Below, in pieces: positions 13,641 through 24,952 of a stretch of DNA of 64,000 bases (the first letter of the stretch is position 1; every line of letters begins with the position of its first letter). The notes under the pieces were generated by a model. The model was not told where the DNA came from, did not search any database, and saw only the letters and a list, made by a program, of their open reading frames with translations. The stretch is from positions 9,413,501-9,477,500 of the forward strand of contig CM020509.1 in NCBI GenBank assembly GCA_009823395.1. Direction: 5' to 3'. Origin of the DNA: Thamnaconus septentrionalis (taxonomy: Eukaryota; Chordata; Actinopteri; Tetraodontiformes; Monacanthidae). The position numbers and the translations under genes were made by a program.

Positions 13641-14194
13641 CAGGTTTTTGGAGAATAAATCACAGGCTTATTTAGTCCAAGATTTTTGTCTATTTTGCTG
13701 TGATTTCCTCTCAAATGCAGCTGACAGATCGAAATTTTATTAAGTGTGCGTTCTTATATTGAACATCTGTCCTTGCCTTGCCAAAAACCATTCGTCTTGT
13801 TCCATTTCTGTATTGAGTAGCTCATTTCAACTGTTAGCAATCTCTCCCAATTGGAAATGAAAGATAGACGTTCAAATGAATTGCCCTTAAGGGATTAATA
13901 TAGTACTCTGAATCTGAATCCAAGCTAACCCGTTGTAAAATTCTTTATTTATTATTATTATTATTGATAGCTCTTTTGGATGAAAGCTTCTTTTGCGCGC
14001 ACCATCGTTATCGCCGGCTGCCTGCTTTGGACTGTAACAAAGCAGATTTAATGCACCTCTAAGTGCAGATTATGTGCGAGGATCAGATTCAGAGAGAGCA
14101 GGCGGCGCTAACGTAGCGGACCTGGGGCCGGGAGGAAGGAGTGGGTTTCTGCAGGGCCAGCGCAGCGCCGGAGGAGCAAATGAAAAATCTTGTT

Positions 14195-14235
14195 GAGGAG
14201 AGGCGAAGAGGAGAGAGGAGAGGAGAGGAGAGGCG
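14195..14235. repeat. GAGAGGA-type purine repeat
   Basis: Tandem gagagg/ggagag units form a purine-only tract of about 40 bases inside a GC-rich patch (about 14090-14330). Confidence 0.8.
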
Positions 14236-14707
14236 ACGCTTATTGGCATTCCTCCCGCGTCGCCTCTCTCCCCTGTTTCTTACCCAGCGGCCAGCACCCG
14301 CCGTCTCGGCGGTGCTATATTCCAGGCCCGGGTGTGCTGTCTGCTGATAATAAACAGCCCGACACGCGGCGGCCAGAGTCGCAGAGGTTGGCTGAATTAG
14401 AGGCGAGCTGCCTTTCCTGCATGCGTCCCCTTCAGAAGATTGGTTGAAACCTGGACTTTGCACCTTCAGAAGGAGCCCGCTGTTGGTGCCTTTGCTCCGA
14501 TGTGAGAGCGGGGTGGGGGTGGGAGTGGAGGGGGTCCTGCAGGAAGCATCCAGGGTCCTCTGCCAGGTTGCCAGCGAGGGATTAAACTCCAGAAGACAGA
14601 TGTTAAACGCTGCTGTGTCTTTTCCAGCCTCTTGTCAAATCTCCTATTTTTCCCCCGTCGGTCACTTCTGAGGATGAGTGTCTCACCTTCTTCTCCTCCA
14701 TTTGCAG

Positions 14708-14900
14708 GGTCCTTCCCCTCCTCTCTTGTGCCCACCCTGCCGCCCCTGTGAGGAGATTGCCGCTCTGCCAGCTCCTGCCATTACTCCACACCCAGGCCTG
14801 GTCCCGCTCCCTCCTGCCATCCTGCTGGCCGCGGCAGCGTTGGCTGTTTTCCAGGGAGGCTTCGAACCTGCAGCCACGTCCATCACGTCTTCACCGCTGG
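14708..14900 (+). other. Candidate upstream exon of drp2 (coding or 5' UTR), unproven
   Basis: This 193-base block has exon-like borders. Upstream is a pyrimidine-rich run ending tccatttgcag; downstream is the strong donor gtgagt. In one frame it is open throughout, giving a Pro/Ala-rich, partly hydrophobic peptide (for example CEEIAALPAPAITPHPG), and it ends one base into a codon. The first sure drp2 exon at 44428 begins with two bases of a split codon, so the phases agree. Against coding: the block contains no ATG in any frame, the open frame has a TGA at 14675 just before the acceptor, and the peptide does not clearly resemble the DRP2 N-terminus. The absence of ATG would suit a 5' untranslated exon. 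The stretch ttcgaacctgcagcc also resembles a reversed tRNA-like box B, so an old repeat is another explanation. Joining it to 44428 would imply an intron of about 29.5 kb. Confidence 0.3.
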
Positions 14901-15090
14901 GTGAGTGTGGAGAACCCGCGACACCCCTTCCGGGGACGCACTCACTTCAGCTTCACCTCATGCCGTCGTCTGTTTGAGGTTTTTTTTTTGTTGTCGTTGT
15001 TGCTTGTTTGTTATTTCTGGCTTTGCTCAAGTGAGCAGTTTTCATGTCAAAGAAGGAATTTCTCCAGCCAAGCATGTACACACGCACACT

Positions 15091-15162
15091 AATACACACA
15101 CACACACACACACACACACAAGCAAACAGATGTAAAGGAGAAACGCCAGGAGGGGTCACGAG

Positions 15163-15215
<53 letters not shown>
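15091..15215. repeat. (AC)n followed by (CT)n microsatellites
   Basis: An AC run of about 15 units (15093-15121) is followed, after 44 bases of unique sequence, by about 25 CT units (15166-15215). Poly-Thr/His and poly-Leu/Ser frames across them are artefacts. Confidence 0.95.
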
Positions 15216-15219
<4 letters not shown>

Positions 15220-17579
15220 GCTTTTGTATTTCAAGCCCATCCGATGGTGGCTCCAGGTGTCTCCCTTTAGACTGAGTCAAAACTCGTCCTCAAACTACGA
15301 TGCCAGTGAAGTGGATCAAAGAGGCTCAGAAGCTCGTTCGCCTCGTGGTGCAAGTTGAAAAAAACAAAAAATATCTTAGTCGGTCTGGTTTGCTGCTGAG
15401 GCCGAGGCGATGGAGCATCAAGATGATTCGGCTCTTTGACCACAGACAGGGGCTGAAAGGTTGTATCAACCATTCTAAAGGTTCAGAACATCCCAGAAAT
15501 GATAAAAGTCCACACCTGCCTCTTATTGAGCTGAACGTGTGGAGGGAGCAACAGTGCCTCTGTTTTGCGGCAGGAAAAGGAGTTTTCAGCGGATAATTAA
15601 TCAAGCGAGGCCGCGATATGGGACCTTTTAATTATTGCAAATTTTAGCAAAACGTCCGGAAAACTGTGCTCGAGTGAGACACGCCGCCTGAAGTGAAGTC
15701 TCAGCAAAATATTGCAAGTTGCTCCGTTCTCCTTCACTTCAGCCGACGTGTAAATAGCTTTTTGGTAAGATAGCCGCCGCACAGCTTTTTCAGCACATTT
15801 TCTTTTCTTTGCCCTTTATGAATACAAAACAACAAAACAGGTTTCCCGCAGCAGCTTTTTCTCGGCGATATCCCAATTTTCATCCCCCTGTATTCTTCTT
15901 TGCCCGCGTGCAAATTGAAATGGAGTGTGAAATGATTTATTGAAAATGGAATTTCTATCTCATAATACCTCTCGCAGTGTCTTTTTCGTTTTTCGTTCAT
16001 ATTTTCCACTAGTTCCAACATTATGTTTCTCTGCGTCATGTCTACTTCCTGCCTCATGCGAGCCCCTGGATGACCCGACTGAAATGACACGTCCCCCCTC
16101 AGACACATAAATAAAGCCCACATGATCTGCAGGAGAGACGTGAGCCCCCCCCCCCAACCGCCCTCACCACCGCCTGCTGCGGAGCGTGTCATCATCTGGT
16201 CCACCTACACGCCGTCTCCATCGCCGTCCCGTCGTTTCACCCTCCTCGCGGTTAAAAGCGACCCGCTCCTGGGTTTTTCTGCCGAGGCGTCATTTCGGTT
16301 TGTTGGACCCACCGGAACAAATTCAATCACTACCTCCCCTCAAGTAATGTTCTCTCTGTTCCCCTCTCCGCTAGTCCAAATTACAGAGGCCTGTCTCCCG
16401 ACCAGGAGGACGTGCAGGAACGAGCAGAGAGTTTAGAGTTTACCATTAAAGGTAGAATCTCCAGAGGGGAGACATAAGGAAGACGGCACATGTTGAGCTC
16501 TAACAGGGAAGTTTGAGTTCATTCCTGCTAGAATTGGTGATGCACGAAGCCTTGTGTGAGCTGCTGGTCTGGTTTCGCAGTCGCGGCCGGTTAAAATCAC
16601 TGCCTAACATCTTCTTCATCTTCTCCTTGCCTCCGCCTCACCCTTCAGAGGTGGCCACACCCAATCATCTGCCTCCATCTCTGCATCGGCTTGTTCTCTC
16701 ACACCAAGGAGCTTCATCTCCCTCTCGACTTCTCCGACAGGCTCCCTCGCCGTCAAGCTCCGACCTCCGGAACCTTTACTGTCCGCTGCACATGGACAAA
16801 CCATCTCAGTCTGGCAGCTCTGTTCTCACCTCCCAAAAACATCTCTTGTCATCGATCCTTAAAAACCGTCAGTCCTGGTCCCAAAGAGAAGCTCGACATT
16901 TTAATCTCTGCTTCTTGCAGCTCTGAACTCCTGTCTGTTCCTCAGCGCTGCCGTCTCTGAACCAGATGGAAAAACTATTCAGTTATTTATTTATTAAGTC
17001 GGGCAAATTTAGATCTTCCACAGAATTACACAGATTACAGAGAATTAAGCAGAGCATGTAAACACAGAGGCGGTCACAAAAACAGGACAAAAGAAGTGCA
17101 AGAGGACCTTTCATTTGATCCAGAATTATTTTAAGTAGTTTCCAAATGTTTCAAGGAGCAAAGCTAAATATTCATGAAACAGGCTTGATGGAAAAAAAAG
17201 CACTCGTAGACGCTGCAGAGGTGCTTTTCACACTTAGACTTCCGCCTTTTCCCCTCCTCTTTTCCGACTCCTGTCCTGCTGCTGCATTATTCAGCGGCCG
17301 CTGATCGACTGCGAGCCTGCAGTTGTAGTCTATGCCAGTTTTTTTTTCTCCTTTTAAACTTTATTGCTTTGATACAAACCAGCCTCCCATAGTCCTCTGG
17401 AAAGCAAATTGGCCTTTCCCTCGTGTTGCCGCGCTTCCCAGCCTAGTGTGCGCACGACGCTGAGCCGATGTGGCAGCGCCCTCGCCGCCGCATTTCCACG
17501 CTAATCAGTGCAAAGTAACATGAACCGCAATCATTTACATGTTTCCTCAAGGTTTATCCCCTCCCCTCCCCCACGCCAG

Positions 17580-17740
17580 AGCTGCCCGGCCCCATTATTC
17601 ATCCTGCGTGCGCTCGCAACCTTTGCTGCATAATTTTCTGCTTTATATCATAATCCACGTGTTAATAAAGCATAAAGCATGTGATTACTCGCATCTGGAA
17701 CGGGGCTAAATATATCAAGCCGACTGCGATGCTCTTTATG
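17580..17740. promoter_or_regulatory. Candidate regulatory DNA (homeodomain-type AT motifs)
   Basis: A non-repetitive patch contains tgcataatt, tatcataatcc, cacgtg and taataaagcataaagc-type motifs close together. This is the texture of vertebrate conserved non-coding elements, but conservation cannot be judged from one sequence. Confidence 0.2.
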
Positions 17741-18541
17741 TGTGTGTTTTTTCAACCCATACGTGACCAGCAGAGGCACACTTCAGCCTTCACATCATTT
17801 ATTGCCATCGCGGCTTTCCGCTAAGCTACGTTCAAGGCAGCTTAGCCCGCTCGCCCACCCTGATGTCCCTGAGTTTGTCAAAGTGTCAGAGAGGCTCCAC
17901 TTCTTCCCAGCGGCATTTCTCTCTCTCTCTCCCTCTCTCTCTCTCTCTCTCCCTCGCTCTCTCCACTCCACATCTTCTCTCCCTCGTCGCATTTTTGATC
18001 ATCTTATCTCTTCTTTAAATTGAATCCCCTGCCGAGATGCAGCCTCCTGTCACGTTCTTCTTCTCAGCCCGTGCTGTCCTGTTAGGCGGGGATGCGCCCG
18101 GGGCTCGCCACACATGCGCGTTCACCCACCCACCCGAGGGGTGGGGGAGGTGGGCGGGTGGTAGGGTTCCTGGTGGCGCAGTACGGGGAAAAAGAGCAGC
18201 ACTCCTCCTCCTCCTCCTCCGTCCCTTCCTCCCTCCCTCCCCATTGTCTTCATCATCTCCTCCTCCTCCCCCGTGTGATGTCAGGCCTCCCACTCCTCGC
18301 CTTAACTCCTTTATTTCCCATTTCACTTAACATGTATCTCCCCCACCTCGCTCTCCCTGCCTGTCGCCTCTGAGAATGATGGCTCGCGCCTCGGGAATGC
18401 ATATAGCTCCCGGACAGCATCCGCCCTACTATTTGTTCTTTCAGAGTGCTCGTGTGCGTGCGTGCGTGAGTGTGCGCAGGCGTGAGGAAGAGAGAGTGAG
18501 CTTGCATTGAATTGCGGCGAAGGTAGAAGTGGTTGTTCATC

Positions 18542-18543
<2 letters not shown>

Positions 18544-18576
<33 letters not shown>
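18544..18576. repeat. (GT)n microsatellite
   Basis: About 16 GT units without interruption. Non-coding. Confidence 0.95.
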
Positions 18577-18577
<1 letters not shown>

Positions 18578-19959
18578 GTGTCTGAGAGAGGGGGTCGGCG
18601 TGATTAGGGGAGGTCTGGGTGTGATGTTTTTGCTGGCTGAATTGTAATGTTTCCATTTAAGGAAAACAAGAATAAATTGTCCCATTCACACTTTTTTCCG
18701 TTTGCGCTGCTGCACGCTGCCCCGTTGCGTGCTTTCGTGAAACGTTTATGAATATATCTCAGATCGAGGGAGGCGTGGCTGCTAGCAACTCACAGCACTC
18801 GCCGTCAGACAAAACAAAAAAAACACCAAAATATGCTTTTGCCCTGACTTGGAAGAGTCCAGTGGGGCCCAGTGACAGGAAATAATGTCTGTGTAGCCGG
18901 TTCGGTTTGACGCTGCCTCTGCTACAATCTCTGTTGTGTCGAGGTGTGAGGAACGCGGCGCGGACAGTTGCAGGTCCGCTTGCTGGGTGGATTTATTTTC
19001 TATGTGAAAACACATAAAGTTCGGCACAGCACTTTCTCGCGACCAATCTCCACAATGCACGCCTTTCATTCTCATTGCTGTAATAGCTTAGCTCAAAAAT
19101 AACGACCCTATCCAGCAAACATAAAAGTGCTTTACGCTATAAAAAGCGGACATATCCGCTAGAACAAGGGGTTTGCTAGTAAAATACAATATTTGTGACA
19201 TATACAAGTACATTTTGTGAGTACGCTTAACGTTTTGGCCACATATTAACACACTATTAAGAGGAGCACTGTAGTGTTTTACCTCTCCTCTCCAGGGCTA
19301 GAGCCGACTGAGGAAAATACCGCCAAACAACAGGAAGTGACGAGGGTTACGCAACAAAACAAATTAATTTAACAAAATAAAAGCTCCCCAAAATAATGAA
19401 GAAAATTATTTTTTTACATGTAAACAAACAGCAAAACGTGAATAGACATAAAAAAAAGATTTTGGGTGAAATCGGTTACACTTGCAAACAAATGTTTATT
19501 CCTCATGTTTGGCGTTTTACCCGCAGCCCCGTTGTCACGTTTGCTTCCGCCCTCACAAAGTATTCTGAAGTCACACTGGTGAGCTGATTGGCCTGTCCTG
19601 CTAAAAGCAGACTTCAACATGCCAGAAATGCCGGCCTGGTGTGGTCGCCCTTCTTCTGATGCCCAACTTGATCTTGCATCTTTTTTTTTATCCCAGCTGG
19701 TCATAGGTCAGGATGCCGGGCTGAGTGGATACATGGTGATGCAGTACTGCCGCCTACATATGAGTGAACCCGTTCTTCATGCAACTGTGAATGCCCATGG
19801 GAATTTCTATAACTAAATGTATACATATGTATTTTGCTCTTAAATGTTATGCCAACACGGGGTGTAAATGCTACATAGGAGGCGTTTAAAGTCATGATAA
19901 GGCTGAGATGGACTCACGACTCGTGCAGGCTGTGCAGGCTCTCCCAGGAGTCTCCAGTA

Positions 19960-20024
19960 TCCAGGTGACTGGGAGTGCACGACAAGCAGAGATGGGAAAT
20001 GAATGAAATGGATGGATGATTTTT
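19960..20024 (+). mobile_element. SINE tail fragment (low certainty)
   Basis: The end aatgaatgaaatggatggatgatt has the tail of the tRNA-like teleost SINE. Upstream 'aggtgactgggagtgcacg' is only loosely similar to the family body, so the left limit is a guess. Confidence 0.35.
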
Positions 20025-20071
20025 CTGATATTGTCTGGAGTTCATGTGAGAAGGAGGTTATTGCTTTGGCG

Positions 20072-20073
<2 letters not shown>

Positions 20074-20121
<48 letters not shown>
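20074..20121. repeat. (GT)n microsatellite
   Basis: About 24 GT units without interruption, lying 60 bases before a MITE-like element. Confidence 0.95.
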
Positions 20122-20122
<1 letters not shown>

Positions 20123-20180
20123 CAGAAGCACGTTAGCAGAGGTGAAAAGGCAACCGTTAAAAGACACACCGGATTTTCAC

Positions 20181-20397
20181 ACTAGCTACGCTTCCATTAC
20201 AGTTTTTCACAAAATAAAAGTGATATTTCTAAAATTTCGACAAAGTGCAATTGTGATTTGCAGGTGTTTACATTGAATGATGTGAAGCGCATAACCCGTA
20301 TTTCTCATTTTCCAAGTTTAGGATTTTCTATTAGCATTTTTTTTATTGCGATATTTAGGTTTTGCTCAATTCTAGGGGTAATGGAAACGCAGCTAGT
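20181..20397. mobile_element. MITE-like element with 22-bp terminal inverted repeats
   Basis: The left end actagctacgcttccattac is the inverted match of the right end taatggaaacgcagctagt, with only two or three mismatches over about 22 bases. The element is about 217 bases long, AT-rich and has no coding frame. The phrase 'cttccattaca...taatggaaacgcagc' is typical of several non-autonomous fish DNA transposons. I cannot see a clean target-site duplication and do not assign a superfamily. Confidence 0.6.
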
Positions 20398-20839
20398 GAT
20401 GAGTAAAAAAAACAAACAAAAAGTACAATTCTTTTATTTCATTGCATACCAAACGATAACAATTGGCACCCTGATCTAATTCTGCGTCGCCACTTTTATT
20501 TCACTGCCATGTTTGTCTCTTTCACCTCGAGGCCACCGTCAACCCCTCGCCGCATGTTCCTGTAAACGCATGTGTGTACATCCCGTCTGGTGTGCACTTA
20601 CACACAACTTAGCAGGCGTGCTGCTTGTGTAATATTAACTCCACGTCAGCAGGCAGCCACTCAGATAAGACTAACAGGGCCTGGCGTTTCCACTGTGGAG
20701 ACAGATGCTCGTGCTCCCGCCTCCCTCTCAGCGGCCTTTTCCCTCCTATCTACCTCTCTCTCCCCGCCCAAATCCCAATTTTAAAAAAGAAAATGATAAA
20801 AAAAAAAAAAAAATCACTTCCCAACCACTTACCCCACCT

Positions 20840-21090
20840 GCCCACGGCGAGACCTGTTATCGCCATTAATTTGATTTCTGATATTGTTATTACAGGGTCC
20901 TGTGATTAGGCGAGCGTGACTTGGATTAAAGCTTGTTTTATGCCATATTGAAGCCAATTAGCTCGCAGTACACTCTTTCACCTCAGCAGACAGATGACCA
21001 TAAATGGTGTTATTATGTATGCGGGCTCTCGCTGGTACAGCAAATTGTTTCAGGGGGCGGAGGGAGCCTCGGGGAAATGCAAATGCATGC
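20840..21090. promoter_or_regulatory. Candidate regulatory DNA (TAAT and octamer-like motifs)
   Basis: Non-repetitive DNA contains gccattaatttgattt, ccaattagctcg and ggaaatgcaaatgcatg; the last includes an ATGCAAAT octamer. These are binding-site types of homeodomain and POU factors. Clustering is suggestive only. Confidence 0.2.
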
Positions 21091-21944
21091 TGAAAGTGCA
21101 GAGGTTTTAAGGGAAGGAGAAGAGGAAAACACTTTCTTGTTCATATTTCTGTGAATGTGGAAGAAATGAAAGATTAATGTGGCTCATGTATGATGGATGT
21201 GGCAGGGAATGGCAGGCTTTGTTGCTAATTAACTCCTAAATTACAAATTCAGCCTCGCTTGAAGAGATGTGACGTGATGGTTTGATATGAAAATAAAACA
21301 AACAAAGACAAAAAACAAAAACAAAACCTCTTTCCATAACACTCACACAGCCCCAAGGAACACACAGATGAGAGGTGCATTCGGAGGCGGAAGTGTACAT
21401 ACAGGTGTAATGTGGCGTACAGTGAGGGAGAGAGATTTATGTAACGGGCAGTGGCTACATGCGACCATAATGTGGACTAGAGGTTAATACGTTCAGGAGA
21501 TGTGGACATCATTTATACATTAGCACAGAGGATGTTGCGGGATGTCACAGAGGAGCTGAGTGAGGAAATGTGATGATCATTTATGCATAAGTACCATTAT
21601 TGTGTGGGAACACAGAGCTGAGGGGGAGATAAAAAAAAAAAAATGAAATAACTTCAGTGTTTAAAAGGTTCAGACGTGTGAAGCCGTTTGTGTGCAGAGA
21701 CCTAGTCCACAGTCGCCACGTTGGTGTGATGCTATAACAGCTGACATTGTGCTTGCTGTGAAAAATCGACAAACTTTCACTATTACGCTAATGCTACACA
21801 ATAAATGTGTCTCAGTTTTGATGGAAGTTTCAATTGCTCTGTTTTGTACGACAGCACTTCTCAACCTTAAACCCAAAATTGTTAAATTAAGTTGTTAAAA
21901 GAAATAGCTACACTTAATGGTCCCATGGTGTCCAAATTAAGTTT

Positions 21945-22190
21945 TCTCCCAAGAATGTGTCTCTAGCCCGTCGTGAACTTCCCAGAAATAAGAAAAGTCC
22001 GTCCTTTGCTTCTTTTACCTGCTGTAGTTTTCACAAAGTGTCGGCCATAAAACACACACAGAGCTTTATGATGGCACACCCGAGTCTTGGCTCTGCCTTG
22101 TTTTGGCCCTCCTCCAAATATGTGGAAAGTGCAACAAAGCATTTTTGAAGGAGGCTGCAAACAAAGGGCTAAATAAACCTTCAGATCGCA
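21945..22190 (+). mobile_element. Dispersed repeat family 'CACAAAGGG', copy 2
   Basis: The 3' part, from cctcctccaaatatgtgg through gaaggaggctgcaaac to agggctaaataaac, aligns block by block with 63078-63145 in copy 5. The 5' limit is less certain. Confidence 0.55.
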
Positions 22191-22499
22191 TAAACAAAAC
22201 TTTATGAGAGATCTGAAGAGTTAATCCGATAATTAATTAATCTTGTATTGCTGCTTCTGTATCACCCATTTAAATTTGGGTATAATACATCACAAACATG
22301 CTATGCACGCATTTTTTTATGATTGAAAGATGAGCACACGCATTTTTTATTTTGAAACCTGGATGTTCTCCAAACGCTTACCTTGGTGAAAATCAGCTGA
22401 TGTGGCAAAGCTCCTCTTGTGAGCCGCTTTTCTCTCTCTTTTTTTTTTTTCTTCAAGTTGACAGTTCCAGGAATGAAAGACAGCCTCTCCCTCGTCTTC

Positions 22500-22715
22500 C
22501 AGCCACGGAGGAGGTGGCAGTGCGTCGCACGTCGCGGCCGTCCTTTCATGGCGGGCGAGGCCATTATCGCGTTCGGAACAGAGAGGGGTTTCCTGAGAGG
22601 GAGGCGGGAGCGCAGCTTCGCTCACGTGTCAGCGTCGTGTGTTGCGATGCATTACCCCGGCCATCAAATGGGGGGCTGGGCGGGGCTTGGAGGGGATGGA
22701 TGTCATTGATCTCTG

Positions 22716-22760
<45 letters not shown>

Positions 22761-23060
22761 CGTGCGGGTGCTGTCTTTATTATGCATGTGCGCCAATTAC
22801 AGGTGCGTGCCGCGGCGCCGATCCCATTTGTCGCTTTGCATTCGGCGGCACCTTCAGCGCGAGTCCCGGAGTCGGGTAATTTCTGGGGGGTGGGGCCTGG
22901 GGGAGAGGTGGTGGGGCGGACGGGACGGTCATTACGGCGGCAGACGCCGTCCCCCTGCTATCTGGACCGAGTTGCCCTTCATTACGGAGGAGTTAATCCC
23001 TGCTTATAGGGAGAAGTGGAGGCAGACGCTGTGAGAGCGGCGCTGAAGTCAGCACACTCA
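22500..23060. other. CpG-rich patch containing a (GT)n microsatellite
   Basis: Many CpG dinucleotides and G-rich runs lie on both sides of a GT tract (22717-22755) that passes into cgtgcgtgcg. This could be a CpG island, but I see no core promoter or exon to support a start site. Open frames running through the GT tract are artefacts. Confidence 0.35.
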
Positions 23061-23069
23061 TTACTGCTG

Positions 23070-24480
23070 CGCTGCCGCCACAATAAACCGCCACTAAAGG
23101 CTAATCCGTTTATTTATTTTTTTTCCACGCGCTCCTAAAGTCAACACGTCCTCAACCTGCGGAAATTCGTTTAGACACGGAGGACATGTAAGAGTTGTGT
23201 GAAGAAAAAAAACAAAAACGAGACAAAAAAAAGCCCATGGTTTGCTCATCGGCTAATGTTGCACGCATCCAAAGGCCGTTGAGACGACGGTGAACTGTGT
23301 GTGAACTCGGGCTGCACGCTTGTTTCTTCTACAGTCACTGTGTAAGCAAACAGCAACAACAGCAATTATGGGTGTCTTCATAAATTTGGTGGAGTTCGCG
23401 GCGTTATGAACTATTTCGGCAAACACGACACGATGGAGAAAAATGCTGGCGTAAGTGAGCCTATAATTCTAACTTATTATGGGATAAGTCATTTTGATTG
23501 ATCAGGTTAAGAAAACCACACGACTTCATCATTCAGAAATCAAACTTTCCAAGTAAATAACAAAGAGAAATATAATGAAACTCAAGATATGACTTTAACA
23601 TCAAAACTGTCGTTTCTCATCTTGAACATTTTGGGATGATTATTTGCTGGTATTTCTCAGTTCTACTTGTCGGGGGGGAAAAATGGACTTTACGGGAGAT
23701 GGATTTTTTGGGCAAGGCACTCCAGAACTGGGCAGACCTTAATTTTAAGTTTGAGATGGATTTGACTCTTGTGCTTTATTATGTCGTTATTAAGCATTGA
23801 TTGAATGGCTGCTGCTCTCGTAATATTTGCAGCTGCAGTGTGACGTCTCAACAGACCAGATCTGCTGCCGGAGCAGAGGTGCATTTTTCAGGAGAGATTG
23901 ATGCTCCTGCTCCCCTTTCAGCAGTTTTCGCTCCAGTAGATGAAGATAACGTGTTATCGTTCTCGAGCTGCGCGTTTAAAACCCGAGGTGCGTCGGGCTA
24001 TTTAAGTACAATTACTGGAGGGGGGGGGTGCAAAGTGGCTCCTGCAGGAGGCGGGTCCAACAGTCAGCCTGAGTGCTATCACACCGAGAGGCGTTTGCGC
24101 TGGCGCTCATTAACATCACACACGTCATTAGAAGGGGAGAGTGATGAATACGGCTGCGTTTGGTGCGTGACAGCTCACCTTCGAGGCTCCGGCTGGACGA
24201 CGGAGGAGCAGAAGGAGAGGGAGGAGGTGGAGGAGGAGGAGGAGGAAGAGCAGGGGGAGGCGTCAGGGCCGCCTTAAAATGTGCAAGTGTGTCGCTCGCA
24301 GCGATAGCTACGTAAATGGACGCGGTGGATTTGTGATGTGAGCGACATCACCGACTCCGCCGTGGGAAGTTCTACTTTTTATATGCTCACCATCAGAAGG
24401 AGTTATGCGCCTCTGCGGAATTGAACAAACAAGTTCATAAACCCCCCCGTTGCCTCCCCTGCTATGTGTTATCCCTCCGC
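23070..24480. other. Non-coding stretch, no gene recognised
   Basis: AT-rich to mixed DNA. A GGA-repeat tract at about 24215-24262 gives a Glu-rich frame that ends the open frame 23801-24277. I regard that frame as chance rather than an exon, because it lacks splice borders and a recognisable domain. Confidence 0.5.
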
Positions 24481-24720
24481 CACCCCTCCGAGTGCGCTGG
24501 GGTTGCCAGGCGCAGCCTGATGTGTGAGGCGCATGTCATTATTGGTGCGGTGGCGGCGCCCCGGACGCCTCAGAGCTGCAGGCGTTCGGCGCCGAGCTCG
24601 GCGCGCTCCCAACTTTAACCCTGGTGTTCGTCCCCTGTATCGAGGTTTCGGGCCCGGGGTCGCTGTGAGGCGGCGGGGGTTGGACGGGCAGACGGCGCCG
24701 AGGTCATGTGATTGAGAGCG
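24480..24720. other. CpG-dense patch
   Basis: This is one of the densest CpG patches in the window, with blocks such as ggtggcggcgccccggacg and cgttcggcgccgagctcgg. CpG clusters in vertebrates often mark promoters; no transcript start or conserved exon is visible here, so the role is open. Confidence 0.35.
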
Positions 24721-24883
24721 CTGTCAGTGCGCGTGCGGTCACAGCCTTTGACAAAGTCCTCGGTGGGCCATGAATAATGTACACAGTGGGCCTGAGTGAT
24801 GGGTGGTGTAATAAAGCCAGGCAGAGTAGCGTGACCAGAAACCCCAGTGATGTCCAACATCTTAACCAGCCTGCGAGAGCGCG

Positions 24884-24952
24884 CACATGCACATGCACAT
24901 GCACATGCGCACAAACTTGCGCACACACACACACACACTCACACGCACACAC
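24884..24952. repeat. (ACATGC)n hexamer repeat followed by (AC)n
   Basis: About four copies of acatgc (24884-24908) are followed by imperfect AC units to 24952. The hexamer block is all alternating purine-pyrimidine. Confidence 0.85.

Larger units (their letters stand above)
15220..20070. other. Non-coding stretch with pyrimidine repeats, no gene recognised
   Basis: I see no supported exon. The stretch includes CT-rich tracts near 17916-17965, a GC-rich patch with tcctcc repeats near 18030-18270 and AT-rich DNA around 19080-19500. A frame at 16513-16926 is open for 137 codons but has Ser/Pro/Leu-biased, low-information composition and no family resemblance. Confidence 0.5.

Noticed and set aside
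14845..14900. Reversed box-B-like ttcgaacctgcagcc, suggesting an antisense SINE head over the candidate exon.
   Set aside because: Only the box-B side matches; the box-A side and body of the SINE family are not found, so I do not call a mobile element, but it lowers confidence in the exon.
16513..16926. A 137-codon Ser/Pro/Leu-rich frame.
   Set aside because: Low-information composition from pyrimidine-rich DNA; no splice borders and no family match.
18037..18330. A frame starting MQPPVTFFF, which superficially resembles the MQPMVMQ start of mammalian DRP2.
   Set aside because: Similarity ends after a few residues, the rest is a translated GC-rich TCC repeat, and there is no donor in a fitting phase.
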